A stretch of DNA of 64,000 bases from an uncultured Oscillospiraceae bacterium (GCA_934446355.1 CAKSEC010000007.1:1-64000), one strand, 5' to 3'. Positions 48,347 through 58,208 are shown, counted from the first letter of the stretch. A program made the numbers and translations. Notes: generated from the sequence alone by a model not told the origin.

Positions 48347-49038
48347 TATTCTGTAATCTTTCTCACTGCAGCATTTCCCGAAAAATAGGATATCACCGCA
48401 GATAAAGCCGCCAGCGCCGGAAGTCCCAGATAAAATTCAAGGCGGAACGCCGTCGGCGGGTCGCTGAGGTCAAAGTCTGCCATTACAAGAATGACAACGC
48501 CGATTATCGACAATATCTCGGCGGCTAAATACAGCACATTCGTGCCCTTTGCGCCAAACTTCAGCGAGAGCGGGAACAGCGGACTCACGAGCGTTATCTG
48601 CATCAGACCGATACATACGGGGCAGGCGATAAAGAACTCCATATCATACCCGTGAATAAGCCCTGTGCCGATATTGAAGCACACTGAGGTGAGCGTAAGT
48701 ATGCCGATTATAATATATGTTGCGATAAGCTTTGCGCCGACAATATTGCTGCCGGAAAGCGGGAATGTTCGCTGTATCTTGTTCCAGCCGCTTGAAATAT
48801 CGTCGCTGATGGCGTTCAGCACAAACGACGAGAACAGGACGATATTCACGAAGCTGACTGCCGCACATAATCCGAGCCTTAGTGTCAGGCTTTCGACCGT
48901 GGTGTTAATTATCCCATCTTCTAACCCGTTGAATGAAGCCAGCATTAATTCGATATTCGGGAGAAGCATGATAAAAAAGCCTGCAATGATCTGGAATCTG
49001 ACCGAGTACAGGTCTTTTATGATAAGCCCTTTCAACAT
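48346..49038 (-). CDS. ABC-2 type permease
   Basis: 230 aa with about six hydrophobic helices, cytosolic start MLKGLIIKDLYSVRFQII. A DLYSVR-type N-terminus and small hydrophobic body are typical of ABC-2 permeases working with GntR/YtrA-type regulators. It overlaps the next permease by 7 nt and forms the end of the operon. Substrate unknown; such operons often respond to cell-wall antibiotics or bacteriocins. Confidence 0.85.
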   Translation of the reverse strand: MLKGLIIKDLYSVRFQIIAGFFIMLLPNIELMLASFNGLEDGIINTTVESLTLRLGLCAAVSFVNIVLFSSFVLNAISDDISSGWNKIQRTFPLSGSNIVGAKLIATYIIIGILTLTSVCFNIGTGLIHGYDMEFFIACPVCIGLMQITLVSPLFPLSLKFGAKGTNVLYLAAEILSIIGVVILVMADFDLSDPPTAFRLEFYLGLPALAALSAVISYFSGNAAVRKITE

Positions 49039-49715
49039 ATATTCCCCCTTTCAAGCGTTTTGAGGAGAATGAACCAGAATACTGCATACAGCACGATCAC
49101 AGAGCAAAAGTATATCGGCATCAGCCACGGCGAATCAAGCATTTTTTGTATGGCTGACGTATTTCCGCTGATAGTTACGACGGCAACGAACGCCCCTATG
49201 ATACCGCCAAGCCCAAGACCTACCACCATTCCGGCTTTTTCGCAGCTTTTCAGCTTCAGCGTCAGGGGAATGACTAACCATTGTATCAGTCCTGTGATTA
49301 CGACAGCGCAGGGGATAAGCTTGAATGCGATATCGTCAGATATGACGGCGGGCTTTACTGTGTTGAAGATGACTATAAGAAGCATTGAAGCTACGTAAGC
49401 TATAAGCATCAACGTTATGTTCTTGATAAGCTCGGCTAATGCAAAGCAGGTGCGAGTGACGGCGGTCAGGGCGTAATCCAGATAGCGTGACTGGATATGC
49501 TTTTCTACCTCGCGCGAGATACCCTCAAGCGGTATGACAACGGCTACTAAGGGGAATGTGGGCAGCAGCATGGGCAGCACCACGAACAGAAACGAACTCT
49601 GCCCGAAGCACAATATTGTCACCACGCCCAGCACTGCGCTGCACAGGCTGAATATCGCCTCGGCGATAAGATATGTGCGGTTCATTATCAGGGAATTGTA
49701 CAGAAGCCCTTTCAT
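49032..49715 (-). CDS. ABC-2 type permease
   Basis: 227 aa, MKGLLYNSLIMNRTYLIAEAIFSL start, six hydrophobic segments. Sister of the following permease; the two probably heterodimerise with the ATPase at 49712-50566. Overlaps both neighbours by 4-7 nt, so expression is coupled. Confidence 0.85.
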   Translation of the reverse strand: MKGLLYNSLIMNRTYLIAEAIFSLCSAVLGVVTILCFGQSSFLFVVLPMLLPTFPLVAVVIPLEGISREVEKHIQSRYLDYALTAVTRTCFALAELIKNITLMLIAYVASMLLIVIFNTVKPAVISDDIAFKLIPCAVVITGLIQWLVIPLTLKLKSCEKAGMVVGLGLGGIIGAFVAVVTISGNTSAIQKMLDSPWLMPIYFCSVIVLYAVFWFILLKTLERGNIC

Positions 49716-50566
49716 GCCTGCTCACCCTCCTTGACGTAATACACCATAAGCTGGTCGATATCCGGTATGTCCTGTGCGATGTCGGGGTATTTCTCGAACG
49801 CAGTAGTCAGCACCTCATGAGAGAAGCGGCCGCTGCGCTTTCCGATAATATCCGCCGGGTCTATCTGTGAAAGCTGTTCTTCGGTGCATTTCAGGATACG
49901 GTGCTGTTCTTTCAGTTCGTTGCGCTCCTTGCAAAATATCAGCTTTCCGCTGTGGATAAAGCCTATGTAGTCGGCAATGTGCTCAAGGTCGCTTGTTATG
50001 TGAGTGGAGATGAGGATAGAGTGGGTTTCGTCCTGCATAAATTCAAGCAGCATATCGAGAATTTCGCTGCGCATGATGGGGTCAAGTCCGCCTGTCGGCT
50101 CGTCCAGTACGAGAAGCTGCGGGTGGTGGGAGAGTGCGGCTGCAATTGATATCCTCATCTGCATACCTCTGGAGAAGCTTTTCAGCTTTTTGTCTGAGGG
50201 AAGCCCGAATTTTTCGAGATAGCCGTAATATACAGAGGAGTCCCACGACTTGAATATACCGCTGAATACCTTGTTCAGCTGCTTTGCGGTGAGGTTTTTC
50301 GGGAACGGCATTTCATCGAAAACAACGCCTATTTTCTCCTTAGTGCTGTTGGAAAGCTTCATGGAATCCTCGCCGAGCACTGTGACAGAGCCGCTCTGCG
50401 GTTTCAGCAATCCTAGTATCGCCTTGATGGTGGTGGATTTGCCCGCTCCGTTTTCTCCGATAAGTCCCATAACCGTGCCGGCGGGGACGGCAAGGTTGAT
50501 GTTGTCGAGCGTGAATTTGGGGAATCTGCAGGTAAGTCCCTTGATCTCAATGCTGTTGTCCATAGT
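49712..50566 (-). CDS. ABC transporter ATPase
   Basis: 284 aa from ATG 50566 (GGAGGAAACACT upstream). Walker A GENGAGKSTTIKAIL, signature SRGMQMRISIAAALSHHP, Walker B LLVLDEPTGGLDP, H-loop STHITSDLEHIAD. The signature is SRGMQ, as in other ABC-2 ATPases of this class. A C-terminal extension of about 70 residues follows. Drives export by the two permeases below. Confidence 0.92.
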   Translation of the reverse strand, partial: TMDNSIEIKGLTCRFPKFTLDNINLAVPAGTVMGLIGENGAGKSTTIKAILGLLKPQSGSVTVLGEDSMKLSNSTKEKIGVVFDEMPFPKNLTAKQLNKVFSGIFKSWDSSVYYGYLEKFGLPSDKKLKSFSRGMQMRISIAAALSHHPQLLVLDEPTGGLDPIMRSEILDMLLEFMQDETHSILISTHITSDLEHIADYIGFIHSGKLIFCKERNELKEQHRILKCTEEQLSQIDPADIIGKRSGRFSHEVLTTAFEKYPDIAQDIPDIDQLMVYYVKEGEQA

Positions 50567-50645
50567 GTTTCCTCCATACAATATAAGAAAATATGTTCGC
50601 TAACTGCCACTTGAGGGCAATGATCAGTGTGAGTGTTATGCGGGG

Positions 50646-51014
50646 TCATTCCATAAATAGCTTCAATATTTCGGTCAGCTCGTTGAAGTCGATACCGCTG
50701 CGCTGTGCGATATCTGCGGCTTTCTGCAGGTGGGATTCTATTTCGCGCAGGTTTTGTTCACGCAGCATTTCAGCGTCCTGCGCAGCGACAAAGCTGCCTC
50801 TGCCGGTGAAGCTTTCTATCAGCTTTTCCTGCTCCAAGATCTCATAGGCTCGCTTGGTGGTGATAACGCTCACCCTCAGGTCCTGTGCCAGCGCACGCAT
50901 TGAGGGCAGCGGGTCGCCTTCTTTCAATTCGCCGGAGAGTATCTTTGCCTTTATCTGCGAGGCTATCTGGTCGTAGATAGGCATTCCGGCAGAGTTTGTG
51001 ATGATTATATTCAT
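50646..51014 (-). CDS. GntR-family regulator (YtrA-like)
   Basis: 122 aa from ATG 51014 (AAGAGGATAT upstream). Winged helix DQIASQIKAKILSGELKEGDPLPSMRALAQDLRVSVITTKRAYEILEQEKLIESFTGRGSFV, followed by a short helical dimerisation tail, the YtrA pattern. First gene of the ABC-2 operon. Operator-like palindrome GTATATCTGATATATAC (51043-51059) just after its -10 box suggests autorepression. Confidence 0.92.
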   Translation of the reverse strand: MNIIITNSAGMPIYDQIASQIKAKILSGELKEGDPLPSMRALAQDLRVSVITTKRAYEILEQEKLIESFTGRGSFVAAQDAEMLREQNLREIESHLQKAADIAQRSGIDFNELTEILKLFME

Positions 51015-51042
51015 ATATCCTCTTTTCTTATGAGTATATTGT

Positions 51043-51088
51043 GTATATCTGATATATACAATATAACACATGAATACACTTTTGTCAA
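51043..51088 (-). promoter_or_regulatory. gntR/ABC promoter and operator
   Basis: Minus strand TTGACA (51083-51088), 17 bp, TATATT (51060-51065). Palindrome 51043-51059 overlaps the start. Confidence 0.75.
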
Positions 51089-51221
51089 TAGCTTTTTGAA
51101 TAATTGCTGAATTTTTTTTGAACAGCGGCACAGAGTATTATAGGAACAGGGACGGCAGCGTAACAATAAGCAGGTCAGCGGCATATAATATCGCAGTTAA
51201 GCGGCGAAAGGAGATAATATC

Positions 51222-53048
51222 ATGTGCGGAATAGCTGGACAGATAGGATATGAGCAGAATATGCGCAGCATGAGCGGCGTAATGGCTCAGATGAGCGCAG
51301 TGCTTGCGCCGAGAGGACCGGACGCTTCGGGGCTGTACGTTGACGACCACGCATATCTTGTGCACCGCAGGCTGACGGTCATCGATCCGGATAACGGGGC
51401 TCAGCCGATGAGCAGCGGGGGATATACGCTGGTGTACAACGGCGAACTGTACAATACTGCGGAACTTCGGCGGGAACTTGAAAGCCGAGGCGTGGAGTTC
51501 ATAGGGCATTCGGACACCGAGGTAGTACTTAAATCGTATATCGAATATGGCGGGGAGTGCGTCAAGCGGTTCAACGGGATATTCGCATTCGCCGTATGGG
51601 ACAGCCGTGAGCGCAGGTTATTCCTCGCAAGGGACAGAATAGGCGTAAAGCCGCTGTTCTACAGTCTTACAAGGGACGGCATAATATTTGCGAGCGAGAT
51701 TAAGGCGCTGCTGAAGCACCCGTCCGTAAAGCCTATCATAACGCAGGACGGCGTTTCTGAGATAATGCTGATAGGCCCTGCAAAGCGTACCGGCAGCGGA
51801 GTATTCCGGGATATCAGCGAGATACCGGCGGCGCACTGCGCAATGCTGACTGAAACGGACTTCCGGCTGGAGCAGTACTGGCGGCTAAAGGCTCAGCAGC
51901 ATACCGAGAATTTCTCGGAAACGTCAGCCCATGTGCGTGAACTTATCGTGGACGCAGTGAAGCGGCAGCTTGTGAGCGACGTCCCGCTGTGCTGCTTCCT
52001 GTCTGGCGGGCTGGACAGCAGCGTTATTTCTGCAATTGCTGCTAAGGAATTTGCGAAGCAGGGTAAGAAGCTTTCCACATGGTCGATAGACTACAAATAC
52101 AATCACCAGAATTTCAAGGCGAGCAGCTTCCAGCCAGACGAGGACGCTCCGTGGATAGTTCGCATGGCGGAATTCATCGACTCAGAGCACACAAACGTTG
52201 AACTTGACACACCTGCCCTCGCCGACGCCCTCGACGATTCCACACGTGCGAGAGATCTGCCGGGCATGGCTGACGTGGACAGTTCGCTTTATCTGTTCTG
52301 CAGGGAGATTCGTAAGCGGTTTCCGGTTGCTTTATCGGGGGAGTGTGCGGACGAAATATTCGGCGGCTACCCGTGGTATCACCGCAAGGAGGTGCTGTTC
52401 TACGACGGATTCCCGTGGTCAACGGCGGTGCCGGAGCGTGCTGCGCTGATGAAGCGGCAGATATCCGCCTGCGAGGCTGAGGAATACGTCCGCAGAAGCT
52501 ATGACAGGTGCATTGCAAAGACCGACTATCTTGACGGTGAAAACGATACCGCACGCAGAATGCGGGAGATGTTCATGCTGAATATGGATTATTTTATGGC
52601 CACGCTGCTTGACCGCAAAGATCGTATGTCGATGGCTAACGGGCTTGAAGTGCGTGTGCCTTTCTGCGATTACCGTATCGTGGAATATGCGTATAATATC
52701 CCGTGGGAGATGAAGTCCTACACCGGCAGGGAAAAGGGGCTTGTGCGCCACGCCATGACCGGAATACTGCCTGAGGACGTACTCTGGAGGAAAAAGAGCC
52801 CCTATCCCAAGACGCATAACCCGAATTATCTGGAACTCCTGAGCGGCAGGCTGCGCAGACTGCTTGATTCAGGCGACTGCCGCCTTACAGAGATAGTCAA
52901 TGCCGACAAGCTGAGGGAAATGCTTGACACCAACGGCGCAAGCTTCTCGAAAAACTGGTTCGGGCAGCTTATGACTGTGCCGCAGATATACGCATATATG
53001 CTGCAGATAGAATGCTGGCTCAGGGAATATGATGTTGAGATACGCTAA
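51222..53048 (+). CDS. asnB: glutamine-hydrolysing asparagine synthetase
   Basis: 608 aa. Class II glutaminase with Cys2 (MCGIAGQIGY) and RGPDASG, NGELYN; synthetase domain with the PP-loop FLSGGLDSSVISAIAA, GECADEIFGGYPWY and DRKDRMSMANGLEVRVPFCDY. Converts aspartate to asparagine using glutamine and ATP in the cytosol. Ribosome site AAAGGAG. Own transcription unit; terminator 53066-53103. Confidence 0.96.
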   Translation: MCGIAGQIGYEQNMRSMSGVMAQMSAVLAPRGPDASGLYVDDHAYLVHRRLTVIDPDNGAQPMSSGGYTLVYNGELYNTAELRRELESRGVEFIGHSDTEVVLKSYIEYGGECVKRFNGIFAFAVWDSRERRLFLARDRIGVKPLFYSLTRDGIIFASEIKALLKHPSVKPIITQDGVSEIMLIGPAKRTGSGVFRDISEIPAAHCAMLTETDFRLEQYWRLKAQQHTENFSETSAHVRELIVDAVKRQLVSDVPLCCFLSGGLDSSVISAIAAKEFAKQGKKLSTWSIDYKYNHQNFKASSFQPDEDAPWIVRMAEFIDSEHTNVELDTPALADALDDSTRARDLPGMADVDSSLYLFCREIRKRFPVALSGECADEIFGGYPWYHRKEVLFYDGFPWSTAVPERAALMKRQISACEAEEYVRRSYDRCIAKTDYLDGENDTARRMREMFMLNMDYFMATLLDRKDRMSMANGLEVRVPFCDYRIVEYAYNIPWEMKSYTGREKGLVRHAMTGILPEDVLWRKKSPYPKTHNPNYLELLSGRLRRLLDSGDCRLTEIVNADKLREMLDTNGASFSKNWFGQLMTVPQIYAYMLQIECWLREYDVEIR

Positions 53049-53065
53049 CGGATAATATATAAAAT

Positions 53066-53103
53066 CCCACCCGCAGACCGATATGGAATGCGGGTGGGTT
53101 TGC
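53066..53103. terminator. bidirectional terminator
   Basis: CCCACCCGCA ... TGCGGGTGGG then TTTGCTTT. Confidence 0.8.
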
Positions 53104-53121
53104 TTTATTTCAGCGTACTTA

Positions 53122-54012
53122 TTACATTACGCCGCCCTCGACAACAAGGCTGTCCTTGTCGACATTGTCGCCGTATACTGCGGCAAGAGTTGCGTCGTAG
53201 TCTGCGTGGAAGAACTGCTCGTCAGCGAGAGAGGTTATCTCGTCGTTGAGCCAGTTCAGCAGGCTTTCGTTACCCTTGGTGACTGCGGGAGCGATAGCGT
53301 CAAGGCTTCCGAGCGATTCAACGCCGACGGTGAAGCCGGGGTTGCTCATAGCCCACGCGAGTACCTCGGTGTTATCGGTCGAGAATGCGTCGCCTCTGCC
53401 GTCCTGCAGTGCGGAATATGCTTCGTTGTATTCGTCATACTTCTGAAGCTTTACATCGGGGTAATTCTCGGTGAAGAATGATTCAGCGGTCGTGCCCTTT
53501 ACGACGATGAGCGTCTTTCCGTTAAGCTGCTCAGGCTCGGTGATAACTGCGCTGTCGGGAGATACCACGCCCAGTGCCACTTTCATGTAGGGCAGTGCGA
53601 AATCTACCTTTTCCTTGCGCTCGTCGGTCACTGTGAAGTTTGCAAGAATGATGTCCACCTTGGCGGTTTCAAGGAACTCAACACGGCTGGCTGCTTCAAC
53701 AGGCACAAGGTCGAGAGTTACGCCGAGGTCCTTGGCTATCCTTTCGGCGAAATATACGTCGTAGCCCTGATATTTGCCGTCGTTGTCAACATAGCCAAAG
53801 GGGTTCTTATCAGAGAAAACGCCGATGGTGATGCTTCCGCTTTCCTTTATCTGGTCAACGGTGCGGTAGGAAGCCGCAGATGCGTTATTTGAGCTGTCCG
53901 AGCTGCTTGCGTCTGCCTGAGAGGTATTTCCGCTGCAGGCTGCCAGTGACAGCGACATAGCCGCTGCAGTAAACAGTGCGGTAAGTTTTGCTATCCTTTT
54001 TAATGCGTTCAT
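53122..54012 (-). CDS. polar amino-acid ABC binding protein
   Basis: About 296 aa from ATG 54012 (GGAGGAACTGACT). Lipobox SLAACSG, Ser/Asp linker, then the family-3 binding fold: GSITIGVFSDKNPFGYVDNDGKYQGYDVYFAERIAKDLG and DIILANFTVTDERKEKVDFALPY, the PEB1/aspartate-glutamate type. Captures an amino acid for the permease genes above in the same operon. Last gene of a four-gene operon. Confidence 0.93.
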   Translation of the reverse strand: MNALKRIAKLTALFTAAAMSLSLAACSGNTSQADASSSDSSNNASAASYRTVDQIKESGSITIGVFSDKNPFGYVDNDGKYQGYDVYFAERIAKDLGVTLDLVPVEAASRVEFLETAKVDIILANFTVTDERKEKVDFALPYMKVALGVVSPDSAVITEPEQLNGKTLIVVKGTTAESFFTENYPDVKLQKYDEYNEAYSALQDGRGDAFSTDNTEVLAWAMSNPGFTVGVESLGSLDAIAPAVTKGNESLLNWLNDEITSLADEQFFHADYDATLAAVYGDNVDKDSLVVEGGVM

Positions 54013-54036
54013 AGTCAGTTCCTCCAAATTGTTCTT

Positions 54037-54810
54037 TTAGTTATTTATATCGTCAGCCTGCTCCGTCTTTGCGGAGTAGGTGAACGTCTTTAGGAAACGC
54101 TTTGCACGGTCGGTGCGGGGGTTATCGAAGAACTCGTCCGGCGTGTTCTCCTCAACGATATTTCCGCCGTCAAGGAATACTATCCGGTCTGCAACGGCAC
54201 GTGCAAATGTCATTTCATGGGTCACTATTATCATGGTGCCGCCTGCCTTGGCGAGGTCGAGGACCACGTTCAGCACCTCGTGCACCATTTCAGGGTCGAG
54301 GGCTGCGGTTATCTCGTCAAGGAGCATAATATCGGGGTTCATGATAAGGCTTCGTACTATTGCGGCTCGCTGCTTCTGACCGCCGGAAAGTTCGGCAGGG
54401 TAGGCGTCCGCCTTGTCGGCAAGACCTACTCGTTCAAGCAGGGACATTGCCTGCTTTTCTGCTTCCTCACGGGAACGCTTCTGCACTTTCAGCGGGGCGA
54501 GCAGAATATTCTTCATGACCGTCATATGCGGGAACAGGTCGTAACTCTGAAAGACCATGCCTATTTTCTGGCGTACCTTGCTCAGGCTCGGCTTTCCGTG
54601 CTCCACCGGTTCGCCGTTCAGGGTGACTGAACCGCCCTGTATCGGTTCAAGACCGTTGATACATCGCAGCAGGGTGCTTTTTCCGCAGCCTGACGGTCCG
54701 ATGAGCACGACGACCTCGCCTTTGGATACGTTCAGGGATATGCCGTCTATGACCGTTTTATCGCCGAAGCGTTTTGTGAGGTCATTTATTTCGATGATAT
54801 GCTCAGCCAT
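54037..54810 (-). CDS. amino-acid ABC transporter ATPase (GlnQ-like)
   Basis: 257 aa. Walker A GPSGCGKSTLLRCINGL, Q-loop FQSYDLFPHMTVMKNI, signature LSGGQKQRAAIVRSL, Walker B IMLLDEITAALDPE, switch THEMTFA. Energises the importer formed with the two permeases (54803-56132). Full length. The 8-nt overlap with the preceding permease indicates coupling. Confidence 0.94.
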   Translation of the reverse strand: MAEHIIEINDLTKRFGDKTVIDGISLNVSKGEVVVLIGPSGCGKSTLLRCINGLEPIQGGSVTLNGEPVEHGKPSLSKVRQKIGMVFQSYDLFPHMTVMKNILLAPLKVQKRSREEAEKQAMSLLERVGLADKADAYPAELSGGQKQRAAIVRSLIMNPDIMLLDEITAALDPEMVHEVLNVVLDLAKAGGTMIIVTHEMTFARAVADRIVFLDGGNIVEENTPDEFFDNPRTDRAKRFLKTFTYSAKTEQADDINN

Positions 54811-55483
54811 GGTCTTTCACCCCTTTTCTGGTAAGCTTTCGTGACAGAAGCGACAGCGGAAAGCAGATGATGAAATACATAAGGAATATTGCGGCGTACA
54901 CCCACAATGCTGCGTTTGGATACTCAAAGCGGTTTGCGTCGATTATCTGCTTGCCGACCTTGAGTACTTCGGTGACGCCGATAAGCGAAACGAGTGCGGT
55001 GGTCTTTATCATTCGGGTGGACAGATTGATTATATCGGGAATAAGCCCACGCACAGCCTGTGGGAATATCACGTAAACGTAAAGCTGCAAACGGTTCAGT
55101 CCCAGTGATTCGCCTGATTCAAACTGATGAACGGGCACTGCTGAGAATGCCGCACGAACAAGGTCGCCGACCTCGGACGCTCCCCATATCGTCAGCATTA
55201 TCACTGCCGAGGTCTCGCCGTCGAGGTCTGCGCCGGTGAGCTTTGTGACGCCGAAGAATATAATGAACAGCCACACAAGTTGGGGCATTATCCTGACTAT
55301 CTCGATATAAACACGGCAGATTATCTTTACGGCGGGATTCTTGACCAGCATGAATGCGCCGACAAATGCGCCGATAACGAGCGACAATGCAATTGACATC
55401 AGTGAAAGCCGGAGAGTTACCCACAGTCCGCCCCAAAGACGCAGCATATTGTTGCCCATGAACAGAACCTCAATTCCCTGCAC
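54803..55483 (-). CDS. amino-acid ABC transporter permease
   Basis: 226 aa, His/Glu/Gln/Arg-type permease with five helices and the EAA-like loop ESGESLGLNRLQLYVYVIFPQAVRGLIPDIINL. One of two subunits; overlaps the other by 14 nt. Forms the membrane channel with 55470-56132. Confidence 0.92.
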   Translation of the reverse strand: MQGIEVLFMGNNMLRLWGGLWVTLRLSLMSIALSLVIGAFVGAFMLVKNPAVKIICRVYIEIVRIMPQLVWLFIIFFGVTKLTGADLDGETSAVIMLTIWGASEVGDLVRAAFSAVPVHQFESGESLGLNRLQLYVYVIFPQAVRGLIPDIINLSTRMIKTTALVSLIGVTEVLKVGKQIIDANRFEYPNAALWVYAAIFLMYFIICFPLSLLSRKLTRKGVKDHG

Positions 55484-56132
55484 GGCGAAGCCTCCTCTCC
55501 AGAATGCTGAACAGAATGGATATCGGAAGTATCACGACAAGGTAAGCTGCGACAAGCATCGTCAGGGCTTCGTTGGTGTTGTAATACATTCCGATAAGGT
55601 CTTTTGCAACGTACATCAGGTCTGCGAGCGAAACTGCGCTGAATACGCTGGTTTCTTTCAGCAGGAATATCACGTTTGCCGAGAAAGCCGGCACGGATAT
55701 TGCCGCAGCCTGAGGAATCACGATATATCTCATTATCTGAAAGCGGCTGAGCCCCAGACTTTCTGCGCTTTCAAGCTGCACGGTGCTTACTGATTTCAAC
55801 CCGCTCAGAAAGCTTTCAGCCATGTAGCTGCCGCCAAGAAACGCCAGCCCGACTATTCCGCAGACCTCGCTTGACAGAAGCACGCCTGCCTTGGGAAGTC
55901 CGAAATACAGGAAGAAAAGCTGAACTATCAGCGGGGTATTTCTGGACAGCTCTATATAAACTGACACGATCTGGCGTGCCACGGGTATGCGGTAGTATTT
56001 CACCAGTGCACAGACAAGACCTGTGACTATCGCAAGTGCTATTCCGGCAGCACCGATGGTGACCGTCAGCAGCGCAGCCTGTGCATACATTGGTGTGAAT
56101 TTTTCGATGAAAGACCAGTCCACAAAAATCAC
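55470..56132 (-). CDS. amino-acid ABC transporter permease
   Basis: 220 aa, same family as its neighbour, EAA-like loop LESAESLGLSRFQIMRYIVIPQAAAISVPAF. First gene of the importer operon, read from a strong promoter (56186-56214). Together with the sister permease, ATPase and binding protein it makes a complete polar amino-acid importer. Confidence 0.92.
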   Translation of the reverse strand: MIFVDWSFIEKFTPMYAQAALLTVTIGAAGIALAIVTGLVCALVKYYRIPVARQIVSVYIELSRNTPLIVQLFFLYFGLPKAGVLLSSEVCGIVGLAFLGGSYMAESFLSGLKSVSTVQLESAESLGLSRFQIMRYIVIPQAAAISVPAFSANVIFLLKETSVFSAVSLADLMYVAKDLIGMYYNTNEALTMLVAAYLVVILPISILFSILERRLRRAGN

Positions 56133-56185
56133 TCCATATTTCTTTTTGTTGGTACGCTGTCTGAACTGTTTTCCTGATAGTTCGT

Positions 56186-56214
56186 ATTATATCACACAAA
56201 ACATATTTAGTCAA
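56186..56214 (-). promoter_or_regulatory. promoter of amino-acid importer
   Basis: Minus strand TTGACT, 17 bp, TATAAT. The 230 bp beyond it (56215-56444) hold no gene and no clear promoter for the phage-like cluster. Confidence 0.85.
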
Positions 56215-56444
56215 TAGGTTTACTGTAATTTGCTGTACAAAAACTTTGAACAATATATGCCTGTTTTCGTCAAAAAAACGGAACTATAGTTGCAGCGCAG
56301 TCAGAGCGGTATGCCGCAGGGCAGCGTATCTCCCTTTATTATATGCGCTGGGGCTGCGTTTGGTCAGAAAATACGGCGGGCGGCAGGTTTGCAGTAAATT
56401 GCAGTATCGGCGGGATTAATATATGATTGCGGGAGGAAAGGAAG

Positions 56445-56501
56445 ATGTTCCAAGAACCTCCGGCTAATAACAGGAAAAGGAGGAAACAGTATTGGGCTTA
56501 A
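56445..56501 (+). CDS. 18-aa ORF coupled to the portal gene
   Basis: MFQEPPANNRKRRKQYWA after GGAGGAAAGGAAG. Its codons contain the portal ribosome site AAAAGGAGG, and its stop overlaps the portal start region. Basic. Could be a coupling leader or the last remnant of a lost upstream phage gene. Confidence 0.4.
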   Translation: MFQEPPANNRKRRKQYWA

Positions 56502-57856
56502 AGGAATTGCTGTTCAGAAGCGGCAGAAGTCCGGCTGTGGCGCTGTCTGGGTATTTTACCGACATTCAGCGGTGGGACGATATCTACAATGGCGGCGGCG
56601 ACTGGCGGTACACCAGAAAGGGCGGCATTCAGGGCGGCACAAGGCGGCTGGCTTCACTTGGGGCTGCGAGAGCGCTGTGCGGGGAACTTACACGGCTGTG
56701 CTTCACGGAGGGCACTGCAATGTGCTTTTCAGACGGCGACACTGAGAACTTCGTGAACGGAGTGCTCAGGAAAAGCAGGTTTGCGGAGAGATTTCCGGAG
56801 TTCCTTGAAAAGGTGTTCGCACTGGGCGGCGGGGTCATCAAAGTGTATTACGAAAACGGCGTCAAGGTGGATCTCATTGCTGCAGACAGCTTTATCCCGA
56901 CCGCATGGACGACACGTGAGATAACCGGAGGGGCGTTCGCTTCGAGGATAACCTCGGGCGGGAAAAGCTACCTGCTGGCGGAAACTCAGCAGCTTGACGG
57001 GGATTCGCTGGTTATCGAGAACAGGCTCTACCGTGAGGACGGAGCGGCGGCTGACCTTTCGGCAGTACTGCCGGGACTTTCCGCTAAGAGCAGGATTGAG
57101 GGTATCACCTCGCCGATGTTCGTGTATCTCAGGACGGGCGGCGCACGTCGGGCGGAACTGCCGGGAGATTGTCCGCTGCTCGGCAGGTCGGTTTTTGCGG
57201 GAAGCGAGGATACGCTCAAAGGTATCGACACGGTGTTCGACAGCCTTTCGAGAGAGTTCGTGCTTGGCAGGAAACGTATAATCGTTCCTGCGTATGCGGT
57301 GCGTGGCGAATGGGACAGCGACGGGAACAAGAAGCATTACTTCGACGTGAACGACGAGGTATTTCAGGCAATGTCCACATCTGACGCAGAGGAACTTAAA
57401 ATAACCGACAACACCGGAGTGCTTCGTGTGGACGAGCACGTAAAGGCTCTTGGCGAACTGCTGGAACTGCTGTGTATGCAGGCGGGTCTTTCAGAGGGCG
57501 CACTGACGTTCAAGGACGGCACGATACGCACGGCGGCAGAGGTAGTCAGCAGGAACAGCCGCACCTATCGCACGCAGGCGTTCTGCCGCAGGAAGATAGC
57601 CGAGGCTCTGGAGAGAATGGCGGCTAACATATGCTGTCTTGGCAAGATGGCGGGAGAACTTCCCGACAATGCGGACGAAAGCGCTTCTGCAGTATTTGCG
57701 GACGGAGCGGCGGAGGACGACGGAACAAGGACCGACAGGGCGATAAAGCTTTATTCTGCGGGGCTTATTTCACGGTCGAGGGCACTGTCGCAGATCTACG
57801 GAATATCGCTTGATGAAGCGAGGGCAATGGAAAGGACGGATAACGATGGACAATGA
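56492..57856 (+). CDS. phage portal protein (SPP1 gp6-like)
   Basis: 454 aa starting at TTG 56492 with AAAAGGAGG upstream. Shows the SPP1-type portal order: N-terminal clip region (LRWDD-like IQRWDDIYNGGGDWRY), wing (YYENGVKVDLIAADSFIPT), and the late helical stem RELVLGRK ... GLSEGALTFKDGTIRTAAEVVSRNSRTYRTQ, a strong portal signature. Forms the ring for DNA entry at a capsid vertex. No terminase gene precedes it. It opens a seven- to nine-gene structural cluster. Confidence 0.85.
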   Translation: MGLKELLFRSGRSPAVALSGYFTDIQRWDDIYNGGGDWRYTRKGGIQGGTRRLASLGAARALCGELTRLCFTEGTAMCFSDGDTENFVNGVLRKSRFAERFPEFLEKVFALGGGVIKVYYENGVKVDLIAADSFIPTAWTTREITGGAFASRITSGGKSYLLAETQQLDGDSLVIENRLYREDGAAADLSAVLPGLSAKSRIEGITSPMFVYLRTGGARRAELPGDCPLLGRSVFAGSEDTLKGIDTVFDSLSREFVLGRKRIIVPAYAVRGEWDSDGNKKHYFDVNDEVFQAMSTSDAEELKITDNTGVLRVDEHVKALGELLELLCMQAGLSEGALTFKDGTIRTAAEVVSRNSRTYRTQAFCRRKIAEALERMAANICCLGKMAGELPDNADESASAVFADGAAEDDGTRTDRAIKLYSAGLISRSRALSQIYGISLDEARAMERTDNDGQ

Positions 57857-58208
57857 GATCATTGAGCAGGCAGAGCAGGTAATTGAGCAGCCTGCAGAGG
57901 AATCGGCGGTAGCTGAGCAGTCGGGCGGTGCGGAGATAGCTGCGCTTCGTCAGGAGGTAGCGGAGCTGAGATTAAGGCTTGCGCTGATGACGGGCGGGGC
58001 TGCTCCAGAGAAGCTTGACGAGGCGGTAAAGCTTGCGGGAGGCATTATGGGAGCGGAAAGCGGCTGCCCCGAAAATGCGGCGAACGAGGTGTTGAACGAA
58101 TATCCGCACCTGAAGCTTACCAAGCGCAGCATACCACAGTTTTCTGCGGAGAGCAGGGGCAGCGCAGACGGCTTTGCGGCAATACGCAGTATATTCGCCA
58201 AGAGGTAA
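57849..58208 (+). CDS. phage scaffold-like protein, 119 aa
   Basis: ATG 57849 overlaps the portal stop region by 8 nt. The N-terminal third is acidic, then comes the coiled coil EIAALRQEVAELRLRLALM, and the C-terminus KLTKRSIPQFSAESRGSADGFAAIRSIFAKR is basic. Acidic coiled-coil proteins between portal and capsid genes are normally internal scaffolds. It is shorter than most scaffolds. Confidence 0.7.
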   Translation, partial: DNEIIEQAEQVIEQPAEESAVAEQSGGAEIAALRQEVAELRLRLALMTGGAAPEKLDEAVKLAGGIMGAESGCPENAANEVLNEYPHLKLTKRSIPQFSAESRGSADGFAAIRSIFAKR